DNA of 64,000 bases from Hyphomicrobium sp. CS1GBMeth3 (GCF_900117455.1 NZ_FPHO01000003.1:2322501-2386500); one strand, 5' to 3'. Positions 1 to 7,719 are shown, numbered from the stretch's first letter. Notes: generated by a model from the sequence alone, not told the origin. Made by a program: numbers and translations.

Positions 1-1210
1 TGATCACGCCCGCTTCCGAGCTCATGATGACCATGCCGTCCTTGGTCACGATGTAGCGCGCCGGCCTCAAGCCGTTGCGGTCGAGCGTGGCGCCGATCTG
101 GCGTCCGTCGGTGAACGCCATGGCCGCCGGGCCGTCCCACGGCTCCATGAGGCAGGCGTGATACTCGTAGAAGGCGCGCCGCTTGGCATCCATCTGCGGA
201 TTGCCGGCCCACGCCTCGGGGATCAGCATCATGGCGGCGTGCGCCAGGCTATAGCCGCCCATGACCAGGAACTCGAGCGCGTTGTCGAAGCAGGCCGTGT
301 CGGACTGGCCCTCGTACGAGATCGGCCACAGCTTGGCGATGTCGTCGCCGAACAGCGGCGAGGATACGGAAGCCTGACGAGCCGCCATCCAGTTCACGTT
401 GCCGCGCAGCGTGTTGATCTCGCCGTTGTGGGCGACCATGCGGTAGGGGTGCGCGAGCTTCCACGACGGGAAGGTGTTCGTCGAGAAGCGCTGATGCACC
501 AGCGCCATCGCCGAGACGACGCGCGGATCCGCGAGGTCCTTGTAGTACGCGCCGACTTGATAGGAGAGGAACATCCCCTTGTAGACGACGGTGCGGATGG
601 AGAGGCTCACCGGATAATGCCCGATGTCGCGGCCGCGATAGGAGTTGTGAAGCGCGTTCGAGACGATCTTGCGCACGAGATAGAGTCGGCGTTCGAAATC
701 CTTCTCGCTCATGCCCTCGGGCCGCTTGATGAAGATCTGCCGGTGCACAGGTTCGGTGGCCCGCACCAGGTCCGAGAGGCAGGAATTGTCGACCGGCACC
801 GAGCGCCAGCCCAGAAGCTCGAGGTTCTCCTCGCGCAGGATGCGCTCCCACACGCTCTGACAGTGCGCATCGAGCCGCTCGTCGCGCGGCATGAACAGCG
901 CGCCGACAGCATAGTGCAGCGCCTCCGGCAGCTTGAAGCCGAGCTTGGCGCACTCCTCCGAGAAGAACGCGTGCGGAATCTGGATCAGCATGCCCGCGCC
1001 GTCGCCGGCCAGCGGATCTGCGCCGACGGCGCCGCGGTGCTCGAGATTGCACAGCATCTTGAGCCCGTCCGCGATCACGCGGTGCGATTTCTCGCCCTTG
1101 AGATTGGCGATGAAGCCAACGCCGCACGCGTCACGCTCCTGGCTCGGATCGAAAAGACCCTGCGCTTCGGGGCGCTCATAGATGCCGGAAGAGGGCATGG
1201 CATTGGTCAT
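1..1210 (-). CDS. gltB: Glutamate synthase (NADPH) large subunit, N-terminal part (runs off window start)
   Basis: This is the N-terminal ~403 residues of the large (alpha) subunit of glutamate synthase, which makes two glutamates from glutamine and 2-oxoglutarate. The visible part is the class II glutaminase (Ntn-hydrolase) domain. A short propeptide of 28 residues precedes Cys29 in the DACGVGF context; Cys29 becomes the N-terminal nucleophile after cleavage. Further family landmarks are the LEHRGA segment, the RFSTNTFPSW segment and the MEPWDGPAA segment. I took the ATG at 1210 because it gives the usual short propeptide. The FMN and FeS domains lie beyond the window. Family assignment is firm; cofactor preference is from family knowledge. 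Confidence 0.95.
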   Translation of the reverse strand, partial: MTNAMPSSGIYERPEAQGLFDPSQERDACGVGFIANLKGEKSHRVIADGLKMLCNLEHRGAVGADPLAGDGAGMLIQIPHAFFSEECAKLGFKLPEALHYAVGALFMPRDERLDAHCQSVWERILREENLELLGWRSVPVDNSCLSDLVRATEPVHRQIFIKRPEGMSEKDFERRLYLVRKIVSNALHNSYRGRDIGHYPVSLSIRTVVYKGMFLSYQVGAYYKDLADPRVVSAMALVHQRFSTNTFPSWKLAHPYRMVAHNGEINTLRGNVNWMAARQASVSSPLFGDDIAKLWPISYEGQSDTACFDNALEFLVMGGYSLAHAAMMLIPEAWAGNPQMDAKRRAFYEYHACLMEPWDGPAAMAFTDGRQIGATLDRNGLRPARYIVTKDGMVIMSSEAGVI

Positions 1211-1621
1211 GGACAGTGTCCTCGGATCGTCAAAGGCAAACCAGCATCGCTGCCGGGTTGGAGTGGCATCCGCTCAAGCCTTACGGATGCAACCTGTGTC
1301 TTGGTCTTGGATGTAATGGACGCCTGCGTCGGGCCGGAAAATGAACAAAGTCCGGCCGTTCAGGTCACTCCGTAATCCGGGGGGCAACCGCTCACGAGGC
1401 GTGACAGCTTTCCAACCACCGCAATTCAACTCCGAAAGCACGCGCGAGCGTGCGCCATCCGCGTCGCCCTGCGTGCCAGAAAACGTCTGCCGCGACCGTA
1501 GCGCGGCTGAAGACCGATCATAAAGGACAGCAATGCTGACCTTTCGAGGTGAATGTTGCAGATTTTGCCCTGCAACACAAGCGTGTTTCGAAGCTTAGAA
1601 GCAGAGTTGCGCGGAAGCATC
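1211..1621. other. Non-coding leader region upstream of gltB
   Basis: I see no convincing gene here. A 7-bp inverted repeat (GGCCGGA at 1332-1338 and TCCGGCC at 1351-1357) would form a small hairpin in the gltB leader or promoter region, but I recognise no known riboswitch. Confidence 0.4.
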
Positions 1622-1654
1622 AAAAAAAGGCGGCGGCAGGGAGCTGCCGCCGCC
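1622..1654 (-). terminator. Rho-independent terminator of hsp20
   Basis: A perfect 10-bp GC stem (1629-1638 with 1645-1654, loop GGGAGC) is followed on the minus strand by seven T residues (A-run 1622-1628 on plus). It lies 40 bases past the hsp20 stop codon. Confidence 0.9.
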
Positions 1655-1693
1655 TCGAGCGAGCCAGAGGGGGAGAAGGCTCGGCTGCTGCGA

Positions 1694-2155
1694 TTAGGAC
1701 TGCGCCTCGAGTGTCCTGGGCTCGGCGCGGACACCGATCGGAATCGAACGCGGACGCATGCGCTCGGGCAGATTCCGTACAAGGTCGATGTTGAGCAGTC
1801 CGTCCTTAAGGTCGGCGCCCTTCACCTCCACGTGGTCGGCGAGCTGGAAGCGCCGTTCGAAGGAGCGCGCCGCGATGCCGCGATGCAGATAGCGCCGCTG
1901 CTCGCTCTCGCTGGACTCGGGCTTCTTCTCTCCGCGGATGGAAAGCGCGCTCTCCTTCACGTCCACCTTGATCTCGTCCGCGGTAAAGCCCGCCACCGCC
2001 ATGGTGATGCGGTAGTCGTTCTCGCCGAGGCGCTCGATATTGTAGGGCGGGTAGGGAGCGTCGAAGTCGCCACCGGTCGCGCTGTCGAGAAGCTGAGCCA
2101 GACGGTCGAAGCCGACGGTCGAGCGGTAGAGGGGAGAGAGATCGAAATGTCGCAT
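1694..2155 (-). CDS. Small heat shock protein, Hsp20/IbpA family
   Basis: A 153-aa ATP-independent holdase chaperone of the alpha-crystallin family. Residues ~36-130 form the alpha-crystallin domain (YNIERLGENDYRITMAVAG, then the sheet containing KVDVKESALSIRGEK), and the FERRF...GADLKDGLL stretch is the typical C-terminal half. A short C-terminal extension carries RPRSIPIG, the I-x-I/V motif that docks oligomers. It resembles class A sHsps of rhizobia (IbpA-like). It is monocistronic, with a strong terminator behind it and a thermosensor leader in front, so both regulation and function point to heat shock. Confidence 0.93.
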   Translation of the reverse strand: MRHFDLSPLYRSTVGFDRLAQLLDSATGGDFDAPYPPYNIERLGENDYRITMAVAGFTADEIKVDVKESALSIRGEKKPESSESEQRRYLHRGIAARSFERRFQLADHVEVKGADLKDGLLNIDLVRNLPERMRPRSIPIGVRAEPRTLEAQS

Positions 2156-2250
2156 GACGGTAAGTCCTCCCTGATGAAGCGACTGATCGGGATCCGCCCG
2201 TGATGGGCCGGATCACTCACGTAAGCGCACCCGCATGAGGGCGTGCGCAG
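2156..2250 (-). ncRNA. ROSE-like RNA thermometer in the hsp20 5' UTR
   Basis: Three consecutive hairpins precede the hsp20 ATG on the minus strand. The first has a 6-bp stem (2225-2230/2243-2248). The second (2191-2214) pairs GATCC-G-CCC with GGG-C-GGATC around a bulged G. The third joins UCGCU (2182-2178) to the Shine-Dalgarno GGAGGA (2170-2165): U-A, C-G, an unpaired G, C-G, U-A, U-G, C-G. The U(U/C)GCU motif with its bulged G opposite the AGGA of the ribosome binding site is the diagnostic feature of ROSE elements, which open on heating. The RBS is 9 nt from the ATG. Confidence 0.8.
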
Positions 2251-2462
2251 CTTTGATTTAGGAGCGGGCCACCAACGTTCAAGAGGTACGGCGACGTTAT
2301 GCGAGATCCGTCAAAAGGCTGGCGCCAAGTTCCGCGTATCAAAGGCGAAAACCAAAAGCCTTCATCTGGCGTTCATATTCGGTGGCAGACAATTCAAGCC
2401 TTTCCCGAGCTGCCGCGACGAGTGCCCCGGACGGGCATGTCCGACTTATCCGGAGTGAGCCA

Positions 2463-3017
2463 ATGAGAGCGTCAATCTCCACGGCCTGCCTGACCGCAGC
2501 CCTTGTCCTCGCCGCCGCGCTTCCTCTGTCGCGCGCCGCCTCCGCCGAGGATCTCTACGACGACGACTACGTCAATCCGTCCTACGACACCGCCTACGAC
2601 GATCGATACCCGGACAATGGCGAGCCACGGCGCGCCGAACGCTACGACGAGCCCTATGACGATGGCGGTGAGACGCTTCCCGGCTCGGTCAAGGACGGTT
2701 ACCCGGTTCCCGTGCCGCCGCCCGAGGCCAATGCGCCCCCCCCGCCGCCGCGTTACGCCGAGCGGCCGCCGGTTCGCGTGGAGCGCTATGAGGAAGCCTG
2801 CCTCGGTCGCTGGGAGATCCGCCGCGAGTTGCGCCGCGACGGCTGGCGGGATCTGCGTCCCGAGGGTGGCGATGGCAACATAGTGCACATGCGCGCACGC
2901 CGCGCCGGAACGGGCCACCCGTTCGATCTGCGCGTCGATCGCTGCTCGGGCGAGGTATTGGCAGCTCGCCCCTTCTACCGCGGCGTCGCCTATCGCGACT
3001 GGCGCTGGGTGAAATAG
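2463..3017 (+). CDS. Secreted proline-rich protein of unknown function
   Basis: 184 aa with a clear N-terminal signal peptide (MRASISTACLTAALVLAAAL, cleavage probably after AASA). Next comes an acidic Tyr/Asp-rich segment (~residues 32-70), a Pro-rich linker (~80-105, with a PPPPP run), and a compact C-terminal domain with two cysteines (ACLGRW and DRCSG) that could form a disulfide in the periplasm. The ATG at 2463 was chosen for its signal peptide and the GGAGTG ribosome binding site just upstream. I do not recognise a named family; exported periplasmic or envelope protein is the safe call. Confidence 0.75.
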   Translation: MRASISTACLTAALVLAAALPLSRAASAEDLYDDDYVNPSYDTAYDDRYPDNGEPRRAERYDEPYDDGGETLPGSVKDGYPVPVPPPEANAPPPPPRYAERPPVRVERYEEACLGRWEIRRELRRDGWRDLRPEGGDGNIVHMRARRAGTGHPFDLRVDRCSGEVLAARPFYRGVAYRDWRWVK

Positions 3018-3029
3018 ACGGGGCTCATC

Positions 3030-3066
3030 GGCAATCGGCGGCAGCAGCGCTTCACCGCCGATTGCC
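3030..3066 (+). terminator. Probable terminator hairpin after the Pro-rich protein gene
   Basis: A perfect 12-bp inverted repeat (3030-3041 with 3055-3066, 13-nt loop) lies 12 bases after the stop. The T-tract is weak (GCTCTTCTC). Confidence 0.6.
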
Positions 3067-3123
3067 GCTCTTCTCATCATGTCGTGCTATTCTCCGACCT
3101 GATTTGCAAAGCGGGATCGGATC

Positions 3124-4083
3124 ATGAAGCTGGTAGCGCTGGCCAAGAACCCGGTGCCGGGCGGCGCCGTGGCAGGCGAGCTTAAGACACCGGACGGCGC
3201 ACAGCTGCGTTTCGTGCGCTGGGAGGCAACGCGCGGTCCGCGCCGCGGCACGGTCTGCCTGTTCGGTGGTCGCGGTGAATTCGTTGAGAAATACTTCGAG
3301 GTCGTGGCCGATCTGCGCCGCCGCGGCTTCGCCGTCGCCACAATGGACTGGCGCGGCCAGGGCGGCTCGTCGCGGCCGCTACGCAACCCCCGCAAGGGCC
3401 ACGTCGGGTCCTTCGCCGAATACGATCGCGATCTCACCCTCTTCATGAAAGAGATTGTCCTGCCGGATTGTCCGCCGCCGTTCATGGCGCTCGGCCATTC
3501 GACGGGCGCTAACATCCTGCTGCGGAACGCGGCCCGGCCGGGTTCGTGGTTCGAGCGCATGATCCTCGTTTCGCCGATGATCGCCCTCGCCGATGAGCGC
3601 GTCGGCTATCCGCAGGCCCTGGCGCGCGCTTACGCCGAGGTCGGCTGCCTGCTTGGTTTCTCCAAGAGCTACATCCGGGGCGGATCGGATACCATCATCG
3701 AGCAGGGACCGTTCGATGGCAATCTGCTGACCACGGACCGCGAGCGCTGGAATCGCAACAAGGCCGTGCTCGACATGAACCCTGCGCTTGGGCTCGGCTC
3801 GCCGACCATCGGCTGGCTGCGCGCGGCTTATCGCTCGATGGCCCTCGTCGGAGCGGACGGATACGCCGCCTCCGTGCGCGTCCCGATGATGGTGTTCGTC
3901 GCCGGAAAGGATCAAATCGTCTCGTCGCGCGCCATTGAGGACTTCTCCGTCGGGCTCAAACTCGGCACGCACGTGCTGCTTCCCTCGGCCCGCCACGAAA
4001 TCCTGCAGGAGGTCGACACGATCCGGTTGCGCTTCTGGGCCGCATTCGATGCCTACATGGGTCTCGACGAGGCCGCCGCCTAG
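3124..4083 (+). CDS. Alpha/beta hydrolase, lysophospholipase (PldB-like / monoacylglycerol lipase type)
   Basis: 319-aa serine hydrolase of the lysophospholipase/monoglyceride lipase group. The oxyanion region is CLFGGRGEFVEKY (~45-57), the strand-turn MDWRGQGGS (~74-82) is typical of the group, and the nucleophile elbow is GHSTG at 124-128 with Ser126. Candidate acid and His are in FVAGKDQIV and SARHEI near the C terminus. No signal peptide, so probably cytoplasmic or membrane-associated. Expected chemistry is hydrolysis of lysophospholipids or monoacylglycerols; the exact substrate is inference. It converges on hisN with a 23-bp gap. Confidence 0.88.
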   Translation: MKLVALAKNPVPGGAVAGELKTPDGAQLRFVRWEATRGPRRGTVCLFGGRGEFVEKYFEVVADLRRRGFAVATMDWRGQGGSSRPLRNPRKGHVGSFAEYDRDLTLFMKEIVLPDCPPPFMALGHSTGANILLRNAARPGSWFERMILVSPMIALADERVGYPQALARAYAEVGCLLGFSKSYIRGGSDTIIEQGPFDGNLLTTDRERWNRNKAVLDMNPALGLGSPTIGWLRAAYRSMALVGADGYAASVRVPMMVFVAGKDQIVSSRAIEDFSVGLKLGTHVLLPSARHEILQEVDTIRLRFWAAFDAYMGLDEAAA

Positions 4084-4106
4084 CGTCGTTGCCGCGAGGT
4101 GCCTTT

Positions 4107-4913
4107 TCAGCGGTTGAGAAGTTTAAGCACTTTGTCGTGCAGCGCCGGATCGCCGGAGGCTACGATTTGCCCGCCGTTCGTCGCGGGCCGCCCGTCCCAG
4201 GTGGTGACGCGCCCGCCGGCGCGCTCGACGATCGGGATCAACGCTACGATATCGTAGGTCTTGAGACCGGCCTCGATGACGAGGTCGACGAAGCCGGACG
4301 CGAGCAGGCAGTAGGCGTAGCAATCGCCGCCGTAGCGCGTCATGCGCGTCTCGCGGCTCACGCGCTGGAAGCTGTCGAGCTCGGCGCTGGTCGTGAATAG
4401 GTCCGGGCTGGTCGTCATGACGATGGCGTCTTTGACGCGTGGGCAGGCACGCGTCTTCATGCGCCGCGCCTTGCCGTCCGCCTCGCGCCGGTAGGCCTGC
4501 GTCGCGCCCGACCAGAAGCGCTCTCCCGTGAACGGCTGATCCATGAGCCCGAGCACGGGTGCACCCTCGTGCAGCAGACCGATCAGCGTGCCCCAGAGCG
4601 GCATGCCGGTGATGAACGAGCGCGTGCCGTCGATGGGGTCCACGACCCATTGAAAGGCCGCATCGCTCCGTTCTGTGCCGTACTCCTCGCCGATGACGCC
4701 GTGGTCCGGGGCGCGGCCGCGAATCATTCGGGCTATGGCGCGCTCGGCCGCCTGATCGGCCTTTGTGACGGGATCGAACGCATCCGCGCCGGCCTTGTTG
4801 GCGACAGCGAGGGCGCGCCGGAATTGAGGTCTGATCACCGCTCCCGACTGATCGGCCAGATCGTGTGCCAGTACGAGGAGTTCTTTGTAGCGGGAGCGGG
4901 ACGGGAAAGGCAC
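4107..4913 (-). CDS. hisN: Histidinol-phosphatase, inositol monophosphatase family
   Basis: 268 aa of the IMPase/SuhB/HisN superfamily of Mg-dependent phosphatases. Metal-binding motifs are present: GEEYGTE (Glu76/77) and WVVDPIDGTRSF (Asp92, Asp95), and a C-terminal WDGRP segment replaces the usual WD-x-AA loop. The sequence looks closest to the HisN type of actinobacteria and alphaproteobacteria, which removes phosphate from histidinol phosphate in histidine synthesis; an inositol-phosphatase role cannot be excluded. The start is GTG with no clear ribosome binding site, so the N terminus is uncertain. The three small RNAs lie just upstream in the opposite direction. Confidence 0.85.
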   Translation of the reverse strand: MPFPSRSRYKELLVLAHDLADQSGAVIRPQFRRALAVANKAGADAFDPVTKADQAAERAIARMIRGRAPDHGVIGEEYGTERSDAAFQWVVDPIDGTRSFITGMPLWGTLIGLLHEGAPVLGLMDQPFTGERFWSGATQAYRREADGKARRMKTRACPRVKDAIVMTTSPDLFTTSAELDSFQRVSRETRMTRYGGDCYAYCLLASGFVDLVIEAGLKTYDIVALIPIVERAGGRVTTWDGRPATNGGQIVASGDPALHDKVLKLLNR

Positions 4914-5079
4914 GATTGTTGTCCAGAACTTAAGTTGCGGCAGGATGAAGCGATAAGAGCAGTCGGGGCAAGAGTAATTCGAATTACATTAGAGTTGAGT
5001 AGAAGTAATGTGTCGAAATATGCATGTTGCGTGTAAGCACCATATTCACTCTAAACACTGCTAAAAAAGGTGGCACGAG

Positions 5080-5108
5080 TTGCCGCCTGCCGCGAACAGG
5101 AGCATAAA
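5080..5108 (+). promoter_or_regulatory. Sigma-70-like promoter of small RNA copy 1
   Basis: TTGCCG (5080-5085), a 17-base spacer and CATAAA (5103-5108). This predicts transcription starting about 5113, exactly where the first hairpin of the RNA begins. Confidence 0.5.
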
Positions 5109-5112
5109 AAAT

Positions 5113-5208
5113 CTGCGGTTTCGCGGGACACGTCTTCGCCGCCGCAGCCCAATACGGGCGTTTCCTCCCTAGACCTGGGCCGTTCGCTCGCACGAACGGC
5201 CTCTTTTT
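5113..5208 (+). ncRNA. Small RNA of the alpha-r8/suhB (MmgR) type, copy 1 of 3
   Basis: Predicted ~96-nt RNA. It has a 5' stem CTGCGG/CCGCAG (5113-5118/5142-5147) and a small GCCC/GGGC hairpin (5147-5150/5156-5159). An unpaired UUUCCUCCCU follows at 5161-5170, then AGAC. The terminator is a 9-bp stem (5178-5186/5193-5201) with a T-run to 5208. UUUCCUCCCU in single strand before a GC-rich terminator is, to my knowledge, the strictly conserved element of the alpha-r8 family, whose member MmgR controls polyhydroxybutyrate storage in Sinorhizobium. The core can pair with Shine-Dalgarno sequences. The terminator stem differs from copies 2 and 3 by compensating changes (TTC/GAA versus TCC/GGA), so the fold is supported. 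Confidence 0.75.
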
Positions 5209-5349
5209 GGCGTAAACGGCATCGCCGTGCGTCCGTCGGGAGAAATCCATCTTTCCGCTTGCCTTCCGCGTACGGCTCTTCCGCGGGGTTATGGCAGCTC
5301 TGCAGTTTTTGCACTTTCCTTTCGGAAATGCTCATCCGATATTTTGCAG

Positions 5350-5443
5350 TGCGACATCGCCAAGTATCCTTGGCCTGTTGCAGCCCTCCTTGGGCGTTTC
5401 CTCCCTAGACTTGGGCCGTCCGCACCTGGACGGCCCTTTTTTT
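5350..5443 (+). ncRNA. Small RNA of the alpha-r8/suhB (MmgR) type, copy 2 of 3
   Basis: Same architecture as copy 1. A 5' hairpin is built from GACA...TGTT enclosing GCCAAG/CTTGGC. The short hairpin GCCC(5383-5386)/GGGC(5392-5395) has loop TCCTT. The identical UUUCCUCCCU core is at 5397-5406, followed by AGACTT. The terminator stem GGGCCGTCC/GGACGGCCC (5413-5421/5428-5436) is followed by seven T (5437-5443). The 5' end is uncertain because no clean -35/-10 pair is visible; TATTTT at 5340-5345 is a candidate -10. Confidence 0.75.
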
Positions 5444-5592
5444 GTTTGCGGGCGGTTGCGACCGTTTAACGCATGAAAACAAAGCCGAATTTCGTCCCCT
5501 TGAAATGGCGGTACGGATTTCTTTGCCGGCCAGGTAGCTGTGGCGCTTTGAGCGCGCTTGGCGCATTGCAACATTTCGTGACGCGGGAGGGC

Positions 5593-5621
5593 TTGCAGTT
5601 TGCGGCGCTGCAGCATAAATT
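5593..5621 (+). promoter_or_regulatory. Sigma-70-like promoter of small RNA copy 3
   Basis: TTGCAG (5593-5598), 17-base spacer, TAAATT (5616-5621). The predicted start (~5627) coincides with the 5' hairpin of copy 3. Confidence 0.5.
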
Positions 5622-5626
5622 AAATA

Positions 5627-5709
5627 GCGTGATCCCCTCGGGATCACGAGCCCTCCTTGGGCGTTTCCTCCCTAGACTTGGGCCGTCCATTTTGGACGGC
5701 TCTTTTTTT
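5627..5709 (+). ncRNA. Small RNA of the alpha-r8/suhB (MmgR) type, copy 3 of 3
   Basis: Predicted ~83-nt RNA, close to the 77 nt of MmgR. A perfect 9-bp 5' hairpin (CGTGATCCC 5628-5636 / GGGATCACG 5640-5648, loop CTC) comes first. Then GCCC/GGGC (5650-5653/5659-5662) with loop TCCTT, the core UUUCCUCCCU at 5664-5673, AGACTT, and a terminator stem (5682-5688/5694-5700) with a T-run to 5709. From the small hairpin to the terminator it is nearly identical to copy 2, while the 5' hairpin is unrelated in sequence. It converges on the FGase-like gene that ends at 5741. Confidence 0.78.
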
Positions 5710-5740
5710 GGTCAATTGCCTGTCGATCGCAAGCGTTCTT

Positions 5741-6637
5741 TTATTCCGCGGCGTCACGCTTCGCGAGCAGTCCCGGCACCGTCGAAAGCATCATATTGAC
5801 GATGCGGGTGATGTCGGTCTTGAGCCGTTCGAAACCGGGCGACGGAGTGAAGCGCTGCTCGTCGAGATAGAGCGCGCGGTTGATCTCGATCTGCAGCGCC
5901 TGTACGCCGCGGTAAGGCCGGCCGTAATGCTCGGTGATGTAGCCGCCGGCATAGGGCCTGTTGAGCTGCACGTCGTAGCCTTCGGCGGCGAGCGTGTCCC
6001 TGAGGAATCGTGTGAGCTCGGGGTCGCACGCCGCGCCGAAGCGGTCGCCAAGCACGAAGTCGGGACGCGGTCCGCTGCTTTGCGCCATTTGCGCAGACGG
6101 CATCGAATGGCAGTCGATCAGGATGGCATAGCCGAAGCGCGCCTTGGTCTCGGCGATCAGCGACTGCAGTGCCTCGTGGAATGGAAAATAGAGCTGCTCG
6201 ATACGCGCCAGCGCTTCCTCGACGCAGAGCCGCTCGCGATAGATCTCTTCGCCATCGGCAACGATGCGCGCGACGGTACCAAGCCCGCCGATCACGCGCA
6301 CGGATTGGCTGTTGGCATAATCGGGCAACGGGTCGGCGAAGAGCTCGGGGTCAAGCTCGTAAGGCTCGCGGTTGACGTCAAGGTAGGCGCGCGGGAAGCG
6401 CGCCGCGATCATCGGAACGCCAAGCTCTGCGGCCCCGCGAAACAGATCGTCGACGAAGCAGTCCTCGCTCTTGCGCAACGTCATCGGATCGAGGCGCGAC
6501 TGCTCGAGAAACGCGCGCGGATAGACGCGGCCCGAATGCGGTGAGCACAACACGAAGGGCGCTTGCTGCACGCGCGGCGCGAGAATGGTGAACGGCGGCT
6601 TGAGCTCGGCGTTGAGCTTGAATTTCTGCGCTGTCAT
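5741..6637 (-). CDS. N-formylglutamate amidohydrolase family protein
   Basis: 298-aa protein of the FGase (HutG-like) family, zinc-dependent hydrolases that release formate or amide groups from N-formylglutamate. Family landmarks are the N-terminal SPHSGR (32-37), the RAYLDVNREPYELDP segment, the DCHSMPS segment near the middle (metal ligands), and GGYITEHYG. No other hut genes lie nearby, so a role in histidine breakdown is not supported by context; many Rhizobiales have such orphan copies of unproven substrate. The ATG at 6637 gives the family's normal N terminus. Confidence 0.85.
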   Translation of the reverse strand: MTAQKFKLNAELKPPFTILAPRVQQAPFVLCSPHSGRVYPRAFLEQSRLDPMTLRKSEDCFVDDLFRGAAELGVPMIAARFPRAYLDVNREPYELDPELFADPLPDYANSQSVRVIGGLGTVARIVADGEEIYRERLCVEEALARIEQLYFPFHEALQSLIAETKARFGYAILIDCHSMPSAQMAQSSGPRPDFVLGDRFGAACDPELTRFLRDTLAAEGYDVQLNRPYAGGYITEHYGRPYRGVQALQIEINRALYLDEQRFTPSPGFERLKTDITRIVNMMLSTVPGLLAKRDAAE

Positions 6638-6985
6638 TGAAGGCTGGTCGACACGAAGGCTTCACCGTTGACGCTGTTGCCGAGGCGGAGCGGCAAAAGT
6701 AAAGGCGTGCCGCCATGAAACGCAGTGTGCCAACCTAGACAGCCGCTGTCCACGCAACCGGGGCGCATTTTCCCTCGCCCGACGTGGAAAATGCTCTAAG
6801 ATCGGCTTTCGCTTGGTCTGGCCCGCCTCTTGCTGTGCATAAGAGGGCGTCGGCGTTTGGGGGTTGGGGATTTCACGCTCCGTTTACCAAACTCGCGTCA
6901 GATTTTTAGCACCCAGTGAGCTTACACCGTTAAGTCGACATTTCGAGTAAAAAATCCCATGACCGCGAAGCCTTCCCGTGTTCCC
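6638..6985. other. Divergent intergenic region between the FGase-like gene and cpdR
   Basis: About 350 bases holding the two divergent promoters. I found no hairpin with a T-run and no clear CtrA full site (TTAA-N7-TTAA); a TTAAG half-like site occurs near 6928. Confidence 0.3.
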
Positions 6986-7345
6986 ATGTGCCGAATTCTG
7001 CTGGCCGAGGACGACGACTCGATGCGGGGGTTTCTCGAGCGCGCGTTGGACAAGGCTGGCTACGAGGTGACGGCCTTCGCCAACGGCGAGGAAGCCTATG
7101 AGCGTCTGCAACAGGAGCCGTTCACGCTGCTTCTTACCGATATCGTGATGCCGCGCATGGACGGCATCGAGCTGGCGCGGCGCGCCGCCGAGATCGATCC
7201 TGAGCTCAAGATTATGTTCATCACCGGCTTCGCCGCAGTCATCCTGAACAACGAGACGACCGCGCCGAAGGATGCGCGTGTGCTTTCAAAGCCCTTCCAT
7301 CTCAAGGATCTGGTGCGGGAGGTTCAGCGGCTGCTGGCGGCCTGA
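6986..7345 (+). CDS. cpdR: Single-domain response regulator CpdR
   Basis: 120-aa stand-alone receiver domain. The acidic pocket is AEDDD, the phosphoacceptor Asp is in LLLTDIVMPRMDG (Asp52 from this start), the conserved Thr is in FITGFAA, and the Lys is in LSKPFHLKDLV. The FITGFAAV and KDARVLSKPFHL segments are strongly CpdR-like. In Caulobacter and rhizobia CpdR is controlled by the CckA-ChpT relay and, unphosphorylated, localises and primes ClpXP for degradation of cell-cycle proteins. I chose the second ATG (6986) because CpdR orthologs begin one or two residues before RILLAEDD; the ATG at 6959 would add nine residues. Neither has a good ribosome binding site. Confidence 0.88.
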   Translation: MCRILLAEDDDSMRGFLERALDKAGYEVTAFANGEEAYERLQQEPFTLLLTDIVMPRMDGIELARRAAEIDPELKIMFITGFAAVILNNETTAPKDARVLSKPFHLKDLVREVQRLLAA

Positions 7346-7484
7346 GGCACGCGCGCCGGAACCCCGTTCGGCGGGCCCTGAGAGACTATCCTGCGGCGCT
7401 TGGCGGCGTTCTGGTTTCCCCGCTTGCCTAGGCGAGACATTGCCAGTATACGGGGCGCTCCCGAATGACATTTTTGGCTCGGAC

Positions 7485-7559
7485 GGGCACTTAGCTCAGC
7501 GGTAGAGCACTACCTTGACATGGTAGGGGTCAGAGGTTCGATCCCTCTAGTGCCCACCA
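7485..7559 (+). tRNA. tRNA-Val (anticodon GAC)
   Basis: Complete cloverleaf: acceptor GGGCACT (7485-7491) pairs with AGTGCCC (7549-7555), a D arm with AGCTCAGCGGTAGAGC, anticodon stem CTACC/GGTAG with loop TTGACAT (anticodon GAC), the T arm with GGTTCGATCC, and an encoded ACCA 3' end (7556-7559). Confidence 0.97.
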
Positions 7560-7593
7560 TCCGGTGGCCTTGCCCTTAATTTGGTCTAGAACG

Positions 7594-7719
7594 ATGAAAG
7601 TAAGAAATTCGCTGAAGTCCCTGCGCGGTCGCCATCGCGACAATCGCCTCGTCCGCCGCAAGGGCCGCGTGTACGTGATCAACAAGACCCAGCGTCGCTT
7701 CAAGGCGCGCCAGGGCTGA
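7594..7719 (+). CDS. rpmJ: 50S ribosomal protein bL36 (41-aa, zinc-ligand-free type)
   Basis: A 41-residue gene starting [20 protein letters not shown] and ending FKARQG, typical of alphaproteobacterial L36. It is rich in Arg and Lys. It contains no cysteine, so it lacks the CCHC zinc ribbon of the classical 37-38 aa L36 and belongs to the zinc-independent longer form that is usual in this class. It lies 34 bases after tRNA-Val and is followed by a hairpin terminator, so it may be transcribed with the tRNA or from its own promoter. Confidence 0.95.
   Translation: MKVRNSLKSLRGRHRDNRLVRRKGRVYVINKTQRRFKARQG

Noticed and set aside
158..1375. 405-codon open frame on plus, opposite gltB
   Set aside because: It is antisense to a clear gltB reading frame; high GC gives long open shadow frames.
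5070..5086. TGGCACG-like sigma-54 site before small RNA copy 1
   Set aside because: The GG-to-GC spacing is two bases too short for a -24/-12 promoter.
6900..6958. TTAA-like CtrA half sites before cpdR
   Set aside because: No full TTAA-N7-TTAA arrangement.
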